Source of the DNA: Leuconostoc citreum
GTDB taxonomy: Bacteria > Bacillota > Bacilli > Lactobacillales > Lactobacillaceae
DNA: 64,000 nt
Direction of reading: 5' to 3'
NCBI RefSeq assembly: GCF_004354555.1
Contig: NZ_PUFH01000004.1
Coordinates: 434,001 to 498,000 of the forward strand
The stretch's first letter is position 1. Each line of letters begins with the position of its first letter. Below are positions 38,634 through 46,483 of the stretch, piece by piece. Under the pieces are notes generated by a model. It saw only the letters and a program-made list of their open reading frames with translations. It was not told the DNA's origin and did no database searches. Both the position numbers and the translations under genes were made by a program.

Positions 38634-40331
38634 TTAAGATTTTATTTTTAAGCGTGCTATAAGGTCGGGTTCGGGTGTTACATAAAGCGTTTGTTGACCT
38701 TCAAAAATAACGAATCCGGGTTTGGAACCATTGGGTTTACGTAGTTTTCCAGCTGGTAAATAATCTACGGGAACATTTGCCGATTGCCTTGCTTTACTGT
38801 AGTAGGCGGCCAATTTAGCAGCCTCTAGTAATGTTGTTTCAGAGGGCTGAGGTGAGTGGATAATAACATGTGAACCAGGTATTTTCTGAACGTGAAGCCA
38901 AATGTCACGGCGGTCGGCTTGTTTCAAAGATAAACGCTCATTTTGCAAATTGTTTTTGCCAACTTCGATTAGTGTGCCATCGGAACTTTCAAAACGGTCG
39001 GGCTTGGAAATTTTCGGCTTTTGCTTACTTTTTTTTGTAGTGCGAATGTAGCCACCGTTCATCAATTCAATGCGTATGTCAGCAACATCCTTGGGTGAGG
39101 CGACCTCTAATTGTGCAACAATGTTGTTAAAATAATCAATTTCTGCCGTTGTTAATGCCAATTGGGTATTGACATAGTTTACAGCAGTTCTTAACTTACG
39201 ATACTTATTAAAATATTTTTCAGCATTCTTTAGTCCGTTTAATTTTGGATCAAGCGGAATATTTAATAACTTATTGTTGTCATAATAATTTTCAATCGCG
39301 ACAGATGTCATGCCCTTTGTCACTAAATGTGGGTAGGTGATGAGTAAATCACCCATAACTTTCAGTGCATCAGCATTTTCAGCATCAGTTAAGGTCGCTA
39401 ATAATTTTTTCTTTTTAGTATTATTTTTTTTCAGTTCGTTTTTAACGACGCGTACAAGTGAGCCGGCTTGTTGATTGACACGTTCACGTTCAGCCTTACC
39501 AACGTAATAGGCATCTAGCATGATCCCAAGACTATCGAAATGTTGCTTGGTCGCAAAGTCTTGTAGCCAATCAATGGCTGCATAACTCAGATTCCCCTGA
39601 TCAGAGTGAAACAGTGTTGGCTTGGGTTGATCAAAAGCTGCTAGCCAATTTTTTGCATGCTGAATCCGATCGCCAGTTGTATCGATGGCTCGCGTTAAAG
39701 CTTTTGCTGAATCCCGACTAAAGCCTTGATAAGTTGCTTGAATATAGGCTGGCCATGCTTCAACCGGTTGGTCAAGAATCATTGTCGCTAAATCAGTTAA
39801 ATCATTAGTGAAAGGGTTAAGCTTATGTTGTTCAGGCGGTAGAATGTAACGAGCACCGGGCATTAACGAGCGGACACGATTTTGGTCAGCGGGGACGTGT
39901 TTGATTAATTCTAAAATACGGGCGTCGCTTTCACGTACCAAAAAAATATTAGAATGACGCCCCATCATTTCAATTGTTAGTCGAATTTCTTGCACATCAC
40001 CTAATTCGTCACGCGCATTAACGTAAAAATTAATCATACGATCATTAGCAACTTGTTCAATCTTTTGCAGCTTGGCGCCTTCAAGATAACGCCTTAGAAA
40101 CATCACAAAGTTCGGTGCTGTTTGCGGATTTTCATAAGGAATATAGGTGATTTGTGCGCGAGCATAAGTCGGGTGGGCGCTTAGCAACAAAGGATAGTTT
40201 TGGCCATTTTGTCGCACGACTAAAACAATCTCGTTAGCATAGGGTTGGTGAACTTTTGTAATACGGCCACCAACAAGTTTTTCATTAAATTCATGCACAA
40301 GGGCATGTGTAAACAGACCATCCAGTGGCAT
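38634..40331 (-). CDS. rqcH: RqcH (NFACT family, ribosome quality control; formerly fibronectin-binding protein A)
   Basis: 565 residues. NFACT-N domain from residue 1 (MPLDGLFTHALVHEF, GGRITKVHQPYANEIV), a central coiled coil with VKNELKKNNTKKKKLLATL, and the C-terminal NFACT-R domain with DRRDIWLHVQKIPGSHVII. It binds split 50S subunits carrying stalled chains and adds alanine tails. Start behind GAGGAA. The gene stands downstream of cutC, separated by a terminator. Confidence 0.93.
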   Translation of the reverse strand: MPLDGLFTHALVHEFNEKLVGGRITKVHQPYANEIVLVVRQNGQNYPLLLSAHPTYARAQITYIPYENPQTAPNFVMFLRRYLEGAKLQKIEQVANDRMINFYVNARDELGDVQEIRLTIEMMGRHSNIFLVRESDARILELIKHVPADQNRVRSLMPGARYILPPEQHKLNPFTNDLTDLATMILDQPVEAWPAYIQATYQGFSRDSAKALTRAIDTTGDRIQHAKNWLAAFDQPKPTLFHSDQGNLSYAAIDWLQDFATKQHFDSLGIMLDAYYVGKAERERVNQQAGSLVRVVKNELKKNNTKKKKLLATLTDAENADALKVMGDLLITYPHLVTKGMTSVAIENYYDNNKLLNIPLDPKLNGLKNAEKYFNKYRKLRTAVNYVNTQLALTTAEIDYFNNIVAQLEVASPKDVADIRIELMNGGYIRTTKKSKQKPKISKPDRFESSDGTLIEVGKNNLQNERLSLKQADRRDIWLHVQKIPGSHVIIHSPQPSETTLLEAAKLAAYYSKARQSANVPVDYLPAGKLRKPNGSKPGFVIFEGQQTLYVTPEPDLIARLKIKS

Positions 40332-40382
40332 TTCTTGTTCCTCACTTTTTGAATGTTGTTGATTCCAATACTAGTCATTTAA

Positions 40383-40419
40383 AAATGGTCACTTTATAAT
40401 AATTAAAGCGACCATTCAA
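40383..40419 (-). terminator. Terminator after cutC
   Basis: Minus strand: AATGGTCGCTTTA, loop ATTATTA, TAAAGTGACCATT, then TTT. One G-T pair in the stem. Confidence 0.8.
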
Positions 40420-40443
40420 TCAATATTTATTGTGATGTGACAG

Positions 40444-41079
40444 CTAAACTATTTTTGAGCCATGTACTTCTGTAACGCCTAATGTGTTGGCAATACGTTG
40501 CGCATTTGCGACAGTTACGCCACCACCAGGGAGAATAGTTAAATCCGGTGGTGAAGTATTGACTAAAGTTTGCAACTCGGATAGAAGATCGGTAATTGGT
40601 GTTTCTAACATGCCACCATGTGTTAGAATACGTTTGACATGATGATCAGACAGCCATTGCATCACGTTTTGTTGGCTTTCTTGGGCAATATGGTCAAATG
40701 CCATGTGCATAATGACTTCTAAATGTAACTCATGAGCATGATTAATGAGTAACATCATGGCATCAAAGTCTAGTTGATGGTTACGGACGACACCAAATGT
40801 CACATATTGACCACCGAGGTCTGCAATTTGCTGAAGACTATCTTGCATTTGTTGCAGTTCTGCATCATCGTAAGCAAAATCACCACCTCGTGGGCGAACC
40901 ATAATGACGACAGGAACGTCTTCGACAGCCATCAAGGTGTCAATGATTGTACGCGTATCAGGTGTTAAACCACCGAGTTCTAAGTGGCTACTGAGTTCAA
41001 TTCGATTAGCGCCTTTGCGGCGCGCTTGTTTGGCAGCTTCAACAGAGTCAACAGCCGCTTCTCTAATTGTAATTGTCAT
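40444..41079 (-). CDS. cutC: CutC family protein (copper homeostasis type, TIM barrel)
   Basis: 211 residues. The N-terminus with KGANRIELSSHLELGGLTPD and VIMVRPRGGDFAY, and LTHGGMLETP later, are the CutC signatures. The family is linked to copper tolerance, though the biochemical role is unsettled. Lies just downstream of rpmF with its terminator between. No clear own promoter was assigned. Confidence 0.9.
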   Translation of the reverse strand: MTITIREAAVDSVEAAKQARRKGANRIELSSHLELGGLTPDTRTIIDTLMAVEDVPVVIMVRPRGGDFAYDDAELQQMQDSLQQIADLGGQYVTFGVVRNHQLDFDAMMLLINHAHELHLEVIMHMAFDHIAQESQQNVMQWLSDHHVKRILTHGGMLETPITDLLSELQTLVNTSPPDLTILPGGGVTVANAQRIANTLGVTEVHGSKIV

Positions 41080-41158
41080 GTCACTATTCTACCACAAAAG
41101 TGACATGATGATGTTAAATGAGATGAAAAATCATTGTAATTTGTTATGTAAAGGAAAT

Positions 41159-41194
41159 AAAAAGCCTACTTCTTAAATTAGAAGTAGGCTTTTA
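41159..41194. terminator. Terminator after rpmF
   Basis: AAAAGCCTACTTCT and AGAAGTAGGCTTTT pair around a short AT loop; T runs on both strands. Confidence 0.88.
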
Positions 41195-41199
41195 TGTGA

Positions 41200-41370
41200 T
41201 TACTTTTCAATCACTTGCTTGCCGTTATAAACACCAGAAGGTGATACACGGTGAGCTACGCGGTATTCACCAGTTGTCTTGTCCAAAACAATGTTAGGAA
41301 CATTCAAACCGATGTGTCCGCGGCGGTTACGCTTATGAGACTTAGAGTTCTTGTTTGATGGGGTAGCCAT
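41200..41370 (-). CDS. rpmF: 50S ribosomal protein L32
   Basis: 56 residues read directly from the sequence. It starts [20 protein letters not shown], contains [16 protein letters not shown] and ends KQVIEK. The basic start and the TTGEY...AHRVS core are typical of L32. No cysteines are present, so this is the zinc-free form. Very strong ribosome site AAAGGAGGTG. Own promoter upstream (TTGACA-17-TAAACT) and own terminator. Confidence 0.95.
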
Positions 41371-41408
41371 AATGGCACCTCCTTTCGTTTCAATTTATCA
41401 ACTAGTCA

Positions 41409-41437
41409 AGTTTATCTAAAATTGAGCCATTTGTCAA
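41409..41437 (-). promoter_or_regulatory. rpmF promoter
   Basis: On the minus strand TTGACA (41437-41432) and TAAACT (41414-41409) with a 17-base spacer, about 40 bases before the rpmF start. Confidence 0.8.
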
Positions 41438-41444
41438 TAGGTTT

Positions 41445-41478
41445 TTAAAAAATCGTGTCAAGGTTTTTTACTTGACAC
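41445..41478 (-). terminator. Terminator overlapping the pnuC stop
   Basis: Minus strand: GTGTCAAG (41478-41471), 8-base loop containing the TAA stop of pnuC, CTTGACAC (41462-41455), GA, then TTTTTT. Confidence 0.85.
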
Positions 41479-42283
41479 TGTTTTTTGCAAGCTGTGCGGT
41501 GATATCTTTGTGGTGGAACCAAGAAGATTGTAATAAGGCCAATATATCATTAGCAAAATACATTAAATAGGTTACCAGAATGACAATAGCTGAAGCACCT
41601 AAGGCACCACCAGCAGCAACCGTTAATCCCCACAAGATAATTTGCATGATACCTTGTAATAACCAAGCAAACCAACTCTCAGAAAAACGAAAGGTGGTTA
41701 GCACGGCACCAATTAAACCAGTACCAAGCACAAGTGAGTCAGATATTGGTCTAGGTGTATGCAAAATTTTTGTTTCAAAAAGATAAGCCGCAACGAAAGC
41801 AATAATTGCAACGACAGTTAGCATTGTGTACCAGAAAACTTTACCGTGTTTTTCACCACGTATATCAGTTTCATGAATGAAGCGGACATGCTGATTCGTA
41901 TTTTTTACCCACCCTGGCATAATGAGCACGGGGATGTCAAGTAGAATCACGTAAGTGAGCTGTAGCATAGCATCAGCTGGATTACGGTGTAGCCAAGCTA
42001 CATAAATATAGATAGCTGCAGATAACAGACCAAAAAGGCCATTCATAGGTTTGGCTTCTTTGAGACCAAGGACAGTAATCCAACCGAATGCTGCAGCAAA
42101 AAAAGTGGCGAATGTCATTGACGTGATGGCCGCGCCCATAGCAAAACTAGTGTAGGCAATAATCAGTAACCCGACACCCAATAACGTGTAAGATAGGCGA
42201 GTCCAACCTTTGAACTGCTGGCCATACCAGATTGGATTTAGAAGTTGCCAATGTGAAATGTGATTTGTTTGATTAATGTTCAT
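41468..42283 (-). CDS. pnuC: PnuC-type nicotinamide riboside transporter
   Basis: 271 residues, seven or eight hydrophobic segments. QFKGWTRLSYTLLGVGLL near the start, and later RFSESWFAWLLQGIMQIILWG, are PnuC-like, including the tryptophan-rich substrate region. PnuC lets nicotinamide riboside in by facilitated diffusion. The ribosome site is weak. It lies 93 bases after ndt on the same strand. With the NAMPT-type gene nearby it suggests reliance on imported pyridine compounds. Confidence 0.88.
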   Translation of the reverse strand: MNINQTNHISHWQLLNPIWYGQQFKGWTRLSYTLLGVGLLIIAYTSFAMGAAITSMTFATFFAAAFGWITVLGLKEAKPMNGLFGLLSAAIYIYVAWLHRNPADAMLQLTYVILLDIPVLIMPGWVKNTNQHVRFIHETDIRGEKHGKVFWYTMLTVVAIIAFVAAYLFETKILHTPRPISDSLVLGTGLIGAVLTTFRFSESWFAWLLQGIMQIILWGLTVAAGGALGASAIVILVTYLMYFANDILALLQSSWFHHKDITAQLAKNSVK

Positions 42284-42376
42284 GATAATTATCGGAATTA
42301 AGGCACTCTGATTGGTTGCTGTTTTTTAAACGGAGCTTTGAGAGAGCGGCCCGATACCTTTCTTAAATTTTGTGCT

Positions 42377-42913
42377 TTAAATTAACTTACCCATATACTT
42401 GTTTGGTGTAATATCAAAGAAATCATAATCAGCCAATGCATCAGTAGAGGTGACATGGGCATCTGTACCAAATGATAGCATTAAGTTAATTGGATGCTCA
42501 TCAATATTACCAGCAAAAACAGAGACCACTGGTGTATGAGAAGCAACTGAGTAGCCAAGCTCCATAGCTGTTCCAGTATCTGCATCTTCAGCTTCAAAGA
42601 CAGCAACGGTCAAGTCTGAATTGTCAATGGCTTTAATATCAGCCTTATAGGTCATGGCGCCCCATTCAAAATCTGGGGTGTTATTAGATGTGCCTAATGC
42701 TACACCGCCATACTGATGCAATAATGGCACATGAATATGGGCAATCGTTGGGTTAGCGCTTAACTTTGTAAAAGCTTCTTTAAGTAATTGTTCTTGGTGA
42801 TCTGAAAACCAACCGGCAGCTAAATAAATATTTTTTGCCCCTGGTAATTTTTTACTATTATCAACGTGACGACTAATTTCTTCTAATTCTTTGATGAGCT
42901 TTGCTTCATTCAT
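42377..42913 (-). CDS. ndt: Nucleoside 2-deoxyribosyltransferase
   Basis: 178 residues. IYLAAGWFSDHQ (29-40) forms the base site, DFEWGAMTY follows, and DTGTAMELGYS (112-122) holds the catalytic glutamate E118. It swaps bases between deoxynucleosides, a common salvage enzyme of lactobacilli. Starts behind AAGGAG. Upstream gene of a probable ndt-pnuC transcript. Confidence 0.9.
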   Translation of the reverse strand: MNEAKLIKELEEISRHVDNSKKLPGAKNIYLAAGWFSDHQEQLLKEAFTKLSANPTIAHIHVPLLHQYGGVALGTSNNTPDFEWGAMTYKADIKAIDNSDLTVAVFEAEDADTGTAMELGYSVASHTPVVSVFAGNIDEHPINLMLSFGTDAHVTSTDALADYDFFDITPNKYMGKLI

Positions 42914-43154
42914 GTGTTTTCTCCTTCTTGTTATGAGTAACGTATTTAACTTTACATCAGATTATTTTCAAGATGTTGTAATATCAGCTAAATAGACAAA
43001 ACTTGTCCAAAATCTATCTTACCTTATTCGGGAAAGATTTAAAATAATGTTGCACGATTTAGGTTTACTATCCAATATGTGATACACTTGAATTACTATA
43101 AAATGAGGAGTAACGTGTTTCTCTTGCATTAGAATTAAGGAACACAATAAACAC
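42914..43154. promoter_or_regulatory. Divergent promoter region between ndt and dedA
   Basis: 241 bases. On the plus strand TATAAA (43097-43102) precedes GAGGAG (43105-43110) and a five-codon GTG ORF (43115-43132), then AAGGAA, 14 bases before the dedA ATG. I saw no convincing -35 or inverted repeat. Confidence 0.3.
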
Positions 43155-43832
43155 ATGTTTTTAATTGATTTCATCCTCCATATTGATGCACACATTGCCT
43201 CGCTTGTGACACAATTTGGACCATGGACCTACTTGATTTTATTTGCCATTATTTTTATTGAGACTGGTGTGGTCATTATGCCATTCCTGCCTGGTGATTC
43301 GTTGCTTTTTGCTGCCGGTGCCGTTGCAGCAACTTCTGCAGGTATTGCTGCTGGTTTAAATCATTGGGTCTTTATGGTATTATTCTTTATTGCTGCTGTT
43401 GCCGGTGATTCACTTAATTTTTGGATTGGTCGAACAGGTGGCTATCGCTTAGTTAAGCATCCAATTATTGGCCGCTTTATTAAGGAAAATCATATTCGAG
43501 AAGCTGAAGGTTTTTTCGAAAAGCATGGGGCAATGGCCATTATTATTGGGCGTTATATGCCAATTGTTCGTACATTTGTGCCATTTGTTGCCGGTATTAG
43601 TCAGTTTCCCTTTGTGCATTTCTTAAGAAACACAGTGATTGCTGCTTTTTCATGGAGTTTTATTGCGACTGGGGCGGGCTATATGTTTGGTAATATTCCC
43701 TTTGTTAAACGTCACTTCTCTGTTATTATTATCGGTATTGCCTTGGTGACTTTACTACCAACCATTATTGGGGTTATTAGATCACTAGTCATTAACCATC
43801 GTACAAAAAAAATTAATCAATCAAAAAAGTAA
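43155..43832 (+). CDS. DedA family membrane protein
   Basis: 225 residues, about five hydrophobic segments. The motifs ETGVVIMPFLPGDSLLFAAG and GRYMPIVRTFVPFVAGIS are the family hallmarks: an acidic residue and the R-x3-R pair. DedA proteins recycle or flip membrane lipids such as undecaprenyl phosphate and affect envelope stress. AAGGAA is 14 bases before ATG. Single gene with its own terminator. Confidence 0.92.
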   Translation: MFLIDFILHIDAHIASLVTQFGPWTYLILFAIIFIETGVVIMPFLPGDSLLFAAGAVAATSAGIAAGLNHWVFMVLFFIAAVAGDSLNFWIGRTGGYRLVKHPIIGRFIKENHIREAEGFFEKHGAMAIIIGRYMPIVRTFVPFVAGISQFPFVHFLRNTVIAAFSWSFIATGAGYMFGNIPFVKRHFSVIIIGIALVTLLPTIIGVIRSLVINHRTKKINQSKK

Positions 43833-43856
43833 AGCTGCCTGAGGGTAGCTTTTTTA
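43828..43856 (+). terminator. Terminator after dedA
   Basis: AAAGCTGCC, loop TGA, GGGTAGCTTTTTT. A -10 box for the next gene begins 2 bases after the T run. Confidence 0.85.
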
Positions 43857-43869
43857 GTATAATAAGAGC

Positions 43870-44418
43870 ATGAATAATATAGAAAAATTACAACAATTAA
43901 CACATATAACAACAGCAGAAATCGCAGACGCACTTGATGTTGACGTGGCAACTGTGACAGCTTGGCAACAAGAAGAAAGTATGCCAACCGTCGGCGAATT
44001 TGAAGCACTAGTTGGCATTTTTTCAAGCCAGTTAGATGCGCAAGGTATTGTAACACAATCAGAAAAACATCCTATTCATATTCGCTTATCACTAGACTAT
44101 CTGATGAATCTTGGGATAACAATGTCTGACTGGATTACACTTAAATGGGCATTTGAGGGACAATGGTCCGGCTTTAATCTAGCAGTGGGCTTCTTTGATA
44201 AAGGTCATTTGGTGCGCGTTGTGACGTTGCCAGAAGAATTTATGTCTGCTTTTGCAGGGTATTTAATTTTACAGACTGAGGGTGAATTTGAACCCTACAT
44301 TGATGAATTTGACGATGACAAACTATATGACTGGCGTCTGATTAAAGTAGCTGGTGATCGTTTTGAAGATGTTACGCAAATGTTAATATCGACTGACTTA
44401 CCGGAGATAACCTTATGA
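43870..44418 (+). CDS. Unknown protein with N-terminal helix-turn-helix, coupled to the NAMPT gene
   Basis: 182 residues. Residues 13-36 (TTAEIADALDVDVATVTAWQQE) look like an HTH. The rest, with LSLDYLMNLGITMSDWITL and GQWSGFNLAVGFFDKGHLV, is not recognised. Its stop overlaps the next ATG (ATGA), so it is translated together with the pyridine phosphoribosyltransferase. TATAAT at 43858-43863 lies only 6 bases before the ATG, and no ribosome site is present, so the mRNA may be leaderless. It could regulate NAD salvage; this rests on context only. Confidence 0.6.
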   Translation: MNNIEKLQQLTHITTAEIADALDVDVATVTAWQQEESMPTVGEFEALVGIFSSQLDAQGIVTQSEKHPIHIRLSLDYLMNLGITMSDWITLKWAFEGQWSGFNLAVGFFDKGHLVRVVTLPEEFMSAFAGYLILQTEGEFEPYIDEFDDDKLYDWRLIKVAGDRFEDVTQMLISTDLPEITL

Positions 44419-45791
44419 CAGAAAATCTCATTTTGGCCACTGATGCTTATAAATTAACACATCATCTACAATACCCAACTGACATCACGAAACTATATTC
44501 TTATGGCGAGGCACGTGTTGGCGGGCGTTTTGATACAGTGAGTTGGTTTGGTTTGTCAATGATTCTACATGATTACTTTAGACAGCCAATTACGGATGAA
44601 ATGATTGATGAAGCTGAGAGAGTAGCAAAACAGACGTTTAATACGACTGCTTATTTTAACCGTGACGTTTGGGAAAAAGTAAAAACGTTGGGCTATTTTC
44701 CTGTGAAAATTAAAGCATTACCTGAAGGTATGACAGTGCCAGTAGGTAATGCCTTGTTTACAATTGAGTCGACACAGGATTGGTTTGCAACAAGTTTAAA
44801 TGCTTTGGAAGTTGTATTAATGCACGTTTGGTATCCAACGACTATCGCAACAAATTCTTTATACATAAAAAAAAGTTTGCAACCCTTGTTTGAAAAAACA
44901 GGCACACTAACAAATTTACCAGTTGCTGTTAACGATTTTGGATTACGTGGCGCAACATCTTTGATGTCTGGAAAACGTGGCGGGGCAGCCCATTTATTAC
45001 ATTTTCAAGGTTCAGATAATATGGCTGCTTCAAGTTATTTTGAGGCAGTTTACGGTGTTTCAGGTCGAGCGGCATCGGTCTGGGCAACCGAACATTCAGT
45101 AGCCACAGCTTACGGTCCGGGACAAGGTGAAATAGATTATGTTAATGCACAACTTGATCGGGCACCTGATGATGCGATTTTATCAATTGTGATTGATTCA
45201 TATGATGCGCTAAATTTCGTGACCCATGTTATCGGATCAGCGACGATTAAACAACGAATACGTAGCCGTCAAGGTCGCATTGTGTTACGACCAGATTCTG
45301 GTGATCCTGAAATTATTGATTTGCAGGTCTTGAATTTGCTTGCTGATATCTTTGGAACAACCTTAAATGATAAAGGCTATCGTATTTTGAATGACAATGT
45401 TGGTATTATTCAAGGCGATGGTATGAAAGCAGATACAATTGTGTCATTATATGAAAAAATAATAGCTGCAGGCTGGTCAGCTGACAATCTCATTGTTGGA
45501 TCAGGTGGTGGTCTTTTGCAAGAAGGATTCACACGTGATACGGAAAGATTTGCAATCAAAGCCGCTTACGCAGAAACAGCTGATGGGCGTCACATTAACA
45601 TTCAAAAAAATCCTAAAACAGACATGACCAAAGCGTCCAAAGCTGGTTTATTGAAAGTCATTCTAGATGGCAATACAATTAAAACAGTAGCGCAAGATGT
45701 AGCTGGCGATGATTTGTTAGCGACTGTCTATGAAGATGGGAAACTTTCGGCGATTGATGGTCCAAGTATTATTCACCGTGCTAGTTTATGA
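44415..45791 (+). CDS. nadV: Nicotinamide phosphoribosyltransferase (NAMPT/NadV type)
   Basis: 458 residues. It aligns with the NAMPT branch rather than PncB: VNDFGLRGATS with D174 (human D219), TEHSVATAYG with H227 (human H247), IVLRPDSGDP with R292 and D294 (human R311 and D313), IQGDG and GSGGGLLQ. It makes NMN from nicotinamide and PRPP, bypassing deamidation. Automated annotation may label it nicotinate phosphoribosyltransferase. The adjacent pnuC set supports a pyridine salvage role. Translationally coupled to the HTH gene before it. Confidence 0.85.
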   Translation: MTENLILATDAYKLTHHLQYPTDITKLYSYGEARVGGRFDTVSWFGLSMILHDYFRQPITDEMIDEAERVAKQTFNTTAYFNRDVWEKVKTLGYFPVKIKALPEGMTVPVGNALFTIESTQDWFATSLNALEVVLMHVWYPTTIATNSLYIKKSLQPLFEKTGTLTNLPVAVNDFGLRGATSLMSGKRGGAAHLLHFQGSDNMAASSYFEAVYGVSGRAASVWATEHSVATAYGPGQGEIDYVNAQLDRAPDDAILSIVIDSYDALNFVTHVIGSATIKQRIRSRQGRIVLRPDSGDPEIIDLQVLNLLADIFGTTLNDKGYRILNDNVGIIQGDGMKADTIVSLYEKIIAAGWSADNLIVGSGGGLLQEGFTRDTERFAIKAAYAETADGRHINIQKNPKTDMTKASKAGLLKVILDGNTIKTVAQDVAGDDLLATVYEDGKLSAIDGPSIIHRASL

Positions 45792-45800
45792 GGTCAGTTA

Positions 45801-46136
45801 ATGAATTATCAATTTAAAAAAGCAGCAGATATCAATCAAAATGTCACAACGCAGCATTTAGACGAAAAGGCTGCAGCACAAGCTTATCGGGATTTAGAGT
45901 CAAGAGAAAGACAACCAAAAATAGAGGTAGATACTACGCTAGTCGGTCATGGCATTCAGGCTTTAGCAACAGAATCAGCTATTGGCAAAGATGAACGTCA
46001 AGCGAAAGTATTAGCGCTTTTTAATAATGGTATGACGAGCTATATTGATTTAGCCTTTGAAATGAATTTAGCTGAATCAACAATTCGACAGTATGGGCGT
46101 GAATTAGGTTTAAAATTTATTGATACTGAATATTAG
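45801..46136 (+). CDS. Small unknown protein with C-terminal HTH-like segment
   Basis: 111 residues. The first half is polar, with a run of charged residues. The end reads VLALFNNGMTSYIDLAFEMN then LAESTIRQYGRELGL, which looks like an HTH. Starts 9 bases after the NAMPT stop and is likely in the same operon. I do not recognise a family. Confidence 0.5.
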   Translation: MNYQFKKAADINQNVTTQHLDEKAAAQAYRDLESRERQPKIEVDTTLVGHGIQALATESAIGKDERQAKVLALFNNGMTSYIDLAFEMNLAESTIRQYGRELGLKFIDTEY

Positions 46137-46145
46137 ATTAAAAAT

Positions 46146-46174
46146 TTGACATTTTTTAAACTGTCAGTTATGAT
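46146..46174 (+). promoter_or_regulatory. Promoter of the lysine operon
   Basis: TTGACA (46146-46151) and TATGAT (46169-46174) with a 17-base spacer, about 25 bases before the riboswitch. Confidence 0.85.
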
Positions 46175-46200
46175 TAAATCATAATAAAAATATAATTTCA

Positions 46201-46365
46201 CATAGAGGTCGCGATAGACATAAGTCGCTTATCTGAGCTGTTGTAGCAGCCATGACGTTAAGCAAAAGGGGATATCGCCGAAATAGATAAAAACTACTAC
46301 TTTGTCTGTTGGGCTAACAATTAATAATTGTTAGACTGTCGTTACATGTAACGGTGAGCTATGGA
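46201..46365 (+). ncRNA. Lysine riboswitch (L box) aptamer
   Basis: The core elements of the L box are present in order: ATAGAGGTCGCGAT at the 5' side, AAAAGGGGATATCGCCGAA in the middle, and a stem GCTAACAATT/AATTGTTAG with GACTGTCGTTAC after it. The closing P1 helix is CATAG (46201-46205) with CTATG (46359-46363). A terminator follows before lysA. Lysine binding should stop transcription of the lysA-dap genes. Confidence 0.93.
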
Positions 46366-46385
46366 AACTGTCAAAATTGCTAAGC

Positions 46386-46430
46386 AAAAGCCTTTTGTCC
46401 GTGACCATGTCTCGAACAAAGGGCTTTTTA
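46386..46430 (+). terminator. Riboswitch-controlled terminator
   Basis: AAAAGCCTTTTGT (46386-46398) pairs with ACAAAGGGCTTTT (46416-46428) with one G-T pair, followed by T. It lies between the aptamer and lysA and acts as the expression platform. Confidence 0.85.
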
Positions 46431-46483
46431 TGTTGATAATGATGGCATATGATACTAAATCTATATGTCGTTTAGGAGGGCAC

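Noticed and set aside
42284-42376. Riboswitch before pnuC
   Set aside because: The 93-base gap has little clear pairing and I could not match it to a known pnuC-associated or preQ1 element.
46361-46483. Longer lysA start reading through 46361
   Set aside because: The stretch is the end of the lysine riboswitch and its terminator; ATG 46484 has TAGGAGGG in front and gives the normal length.
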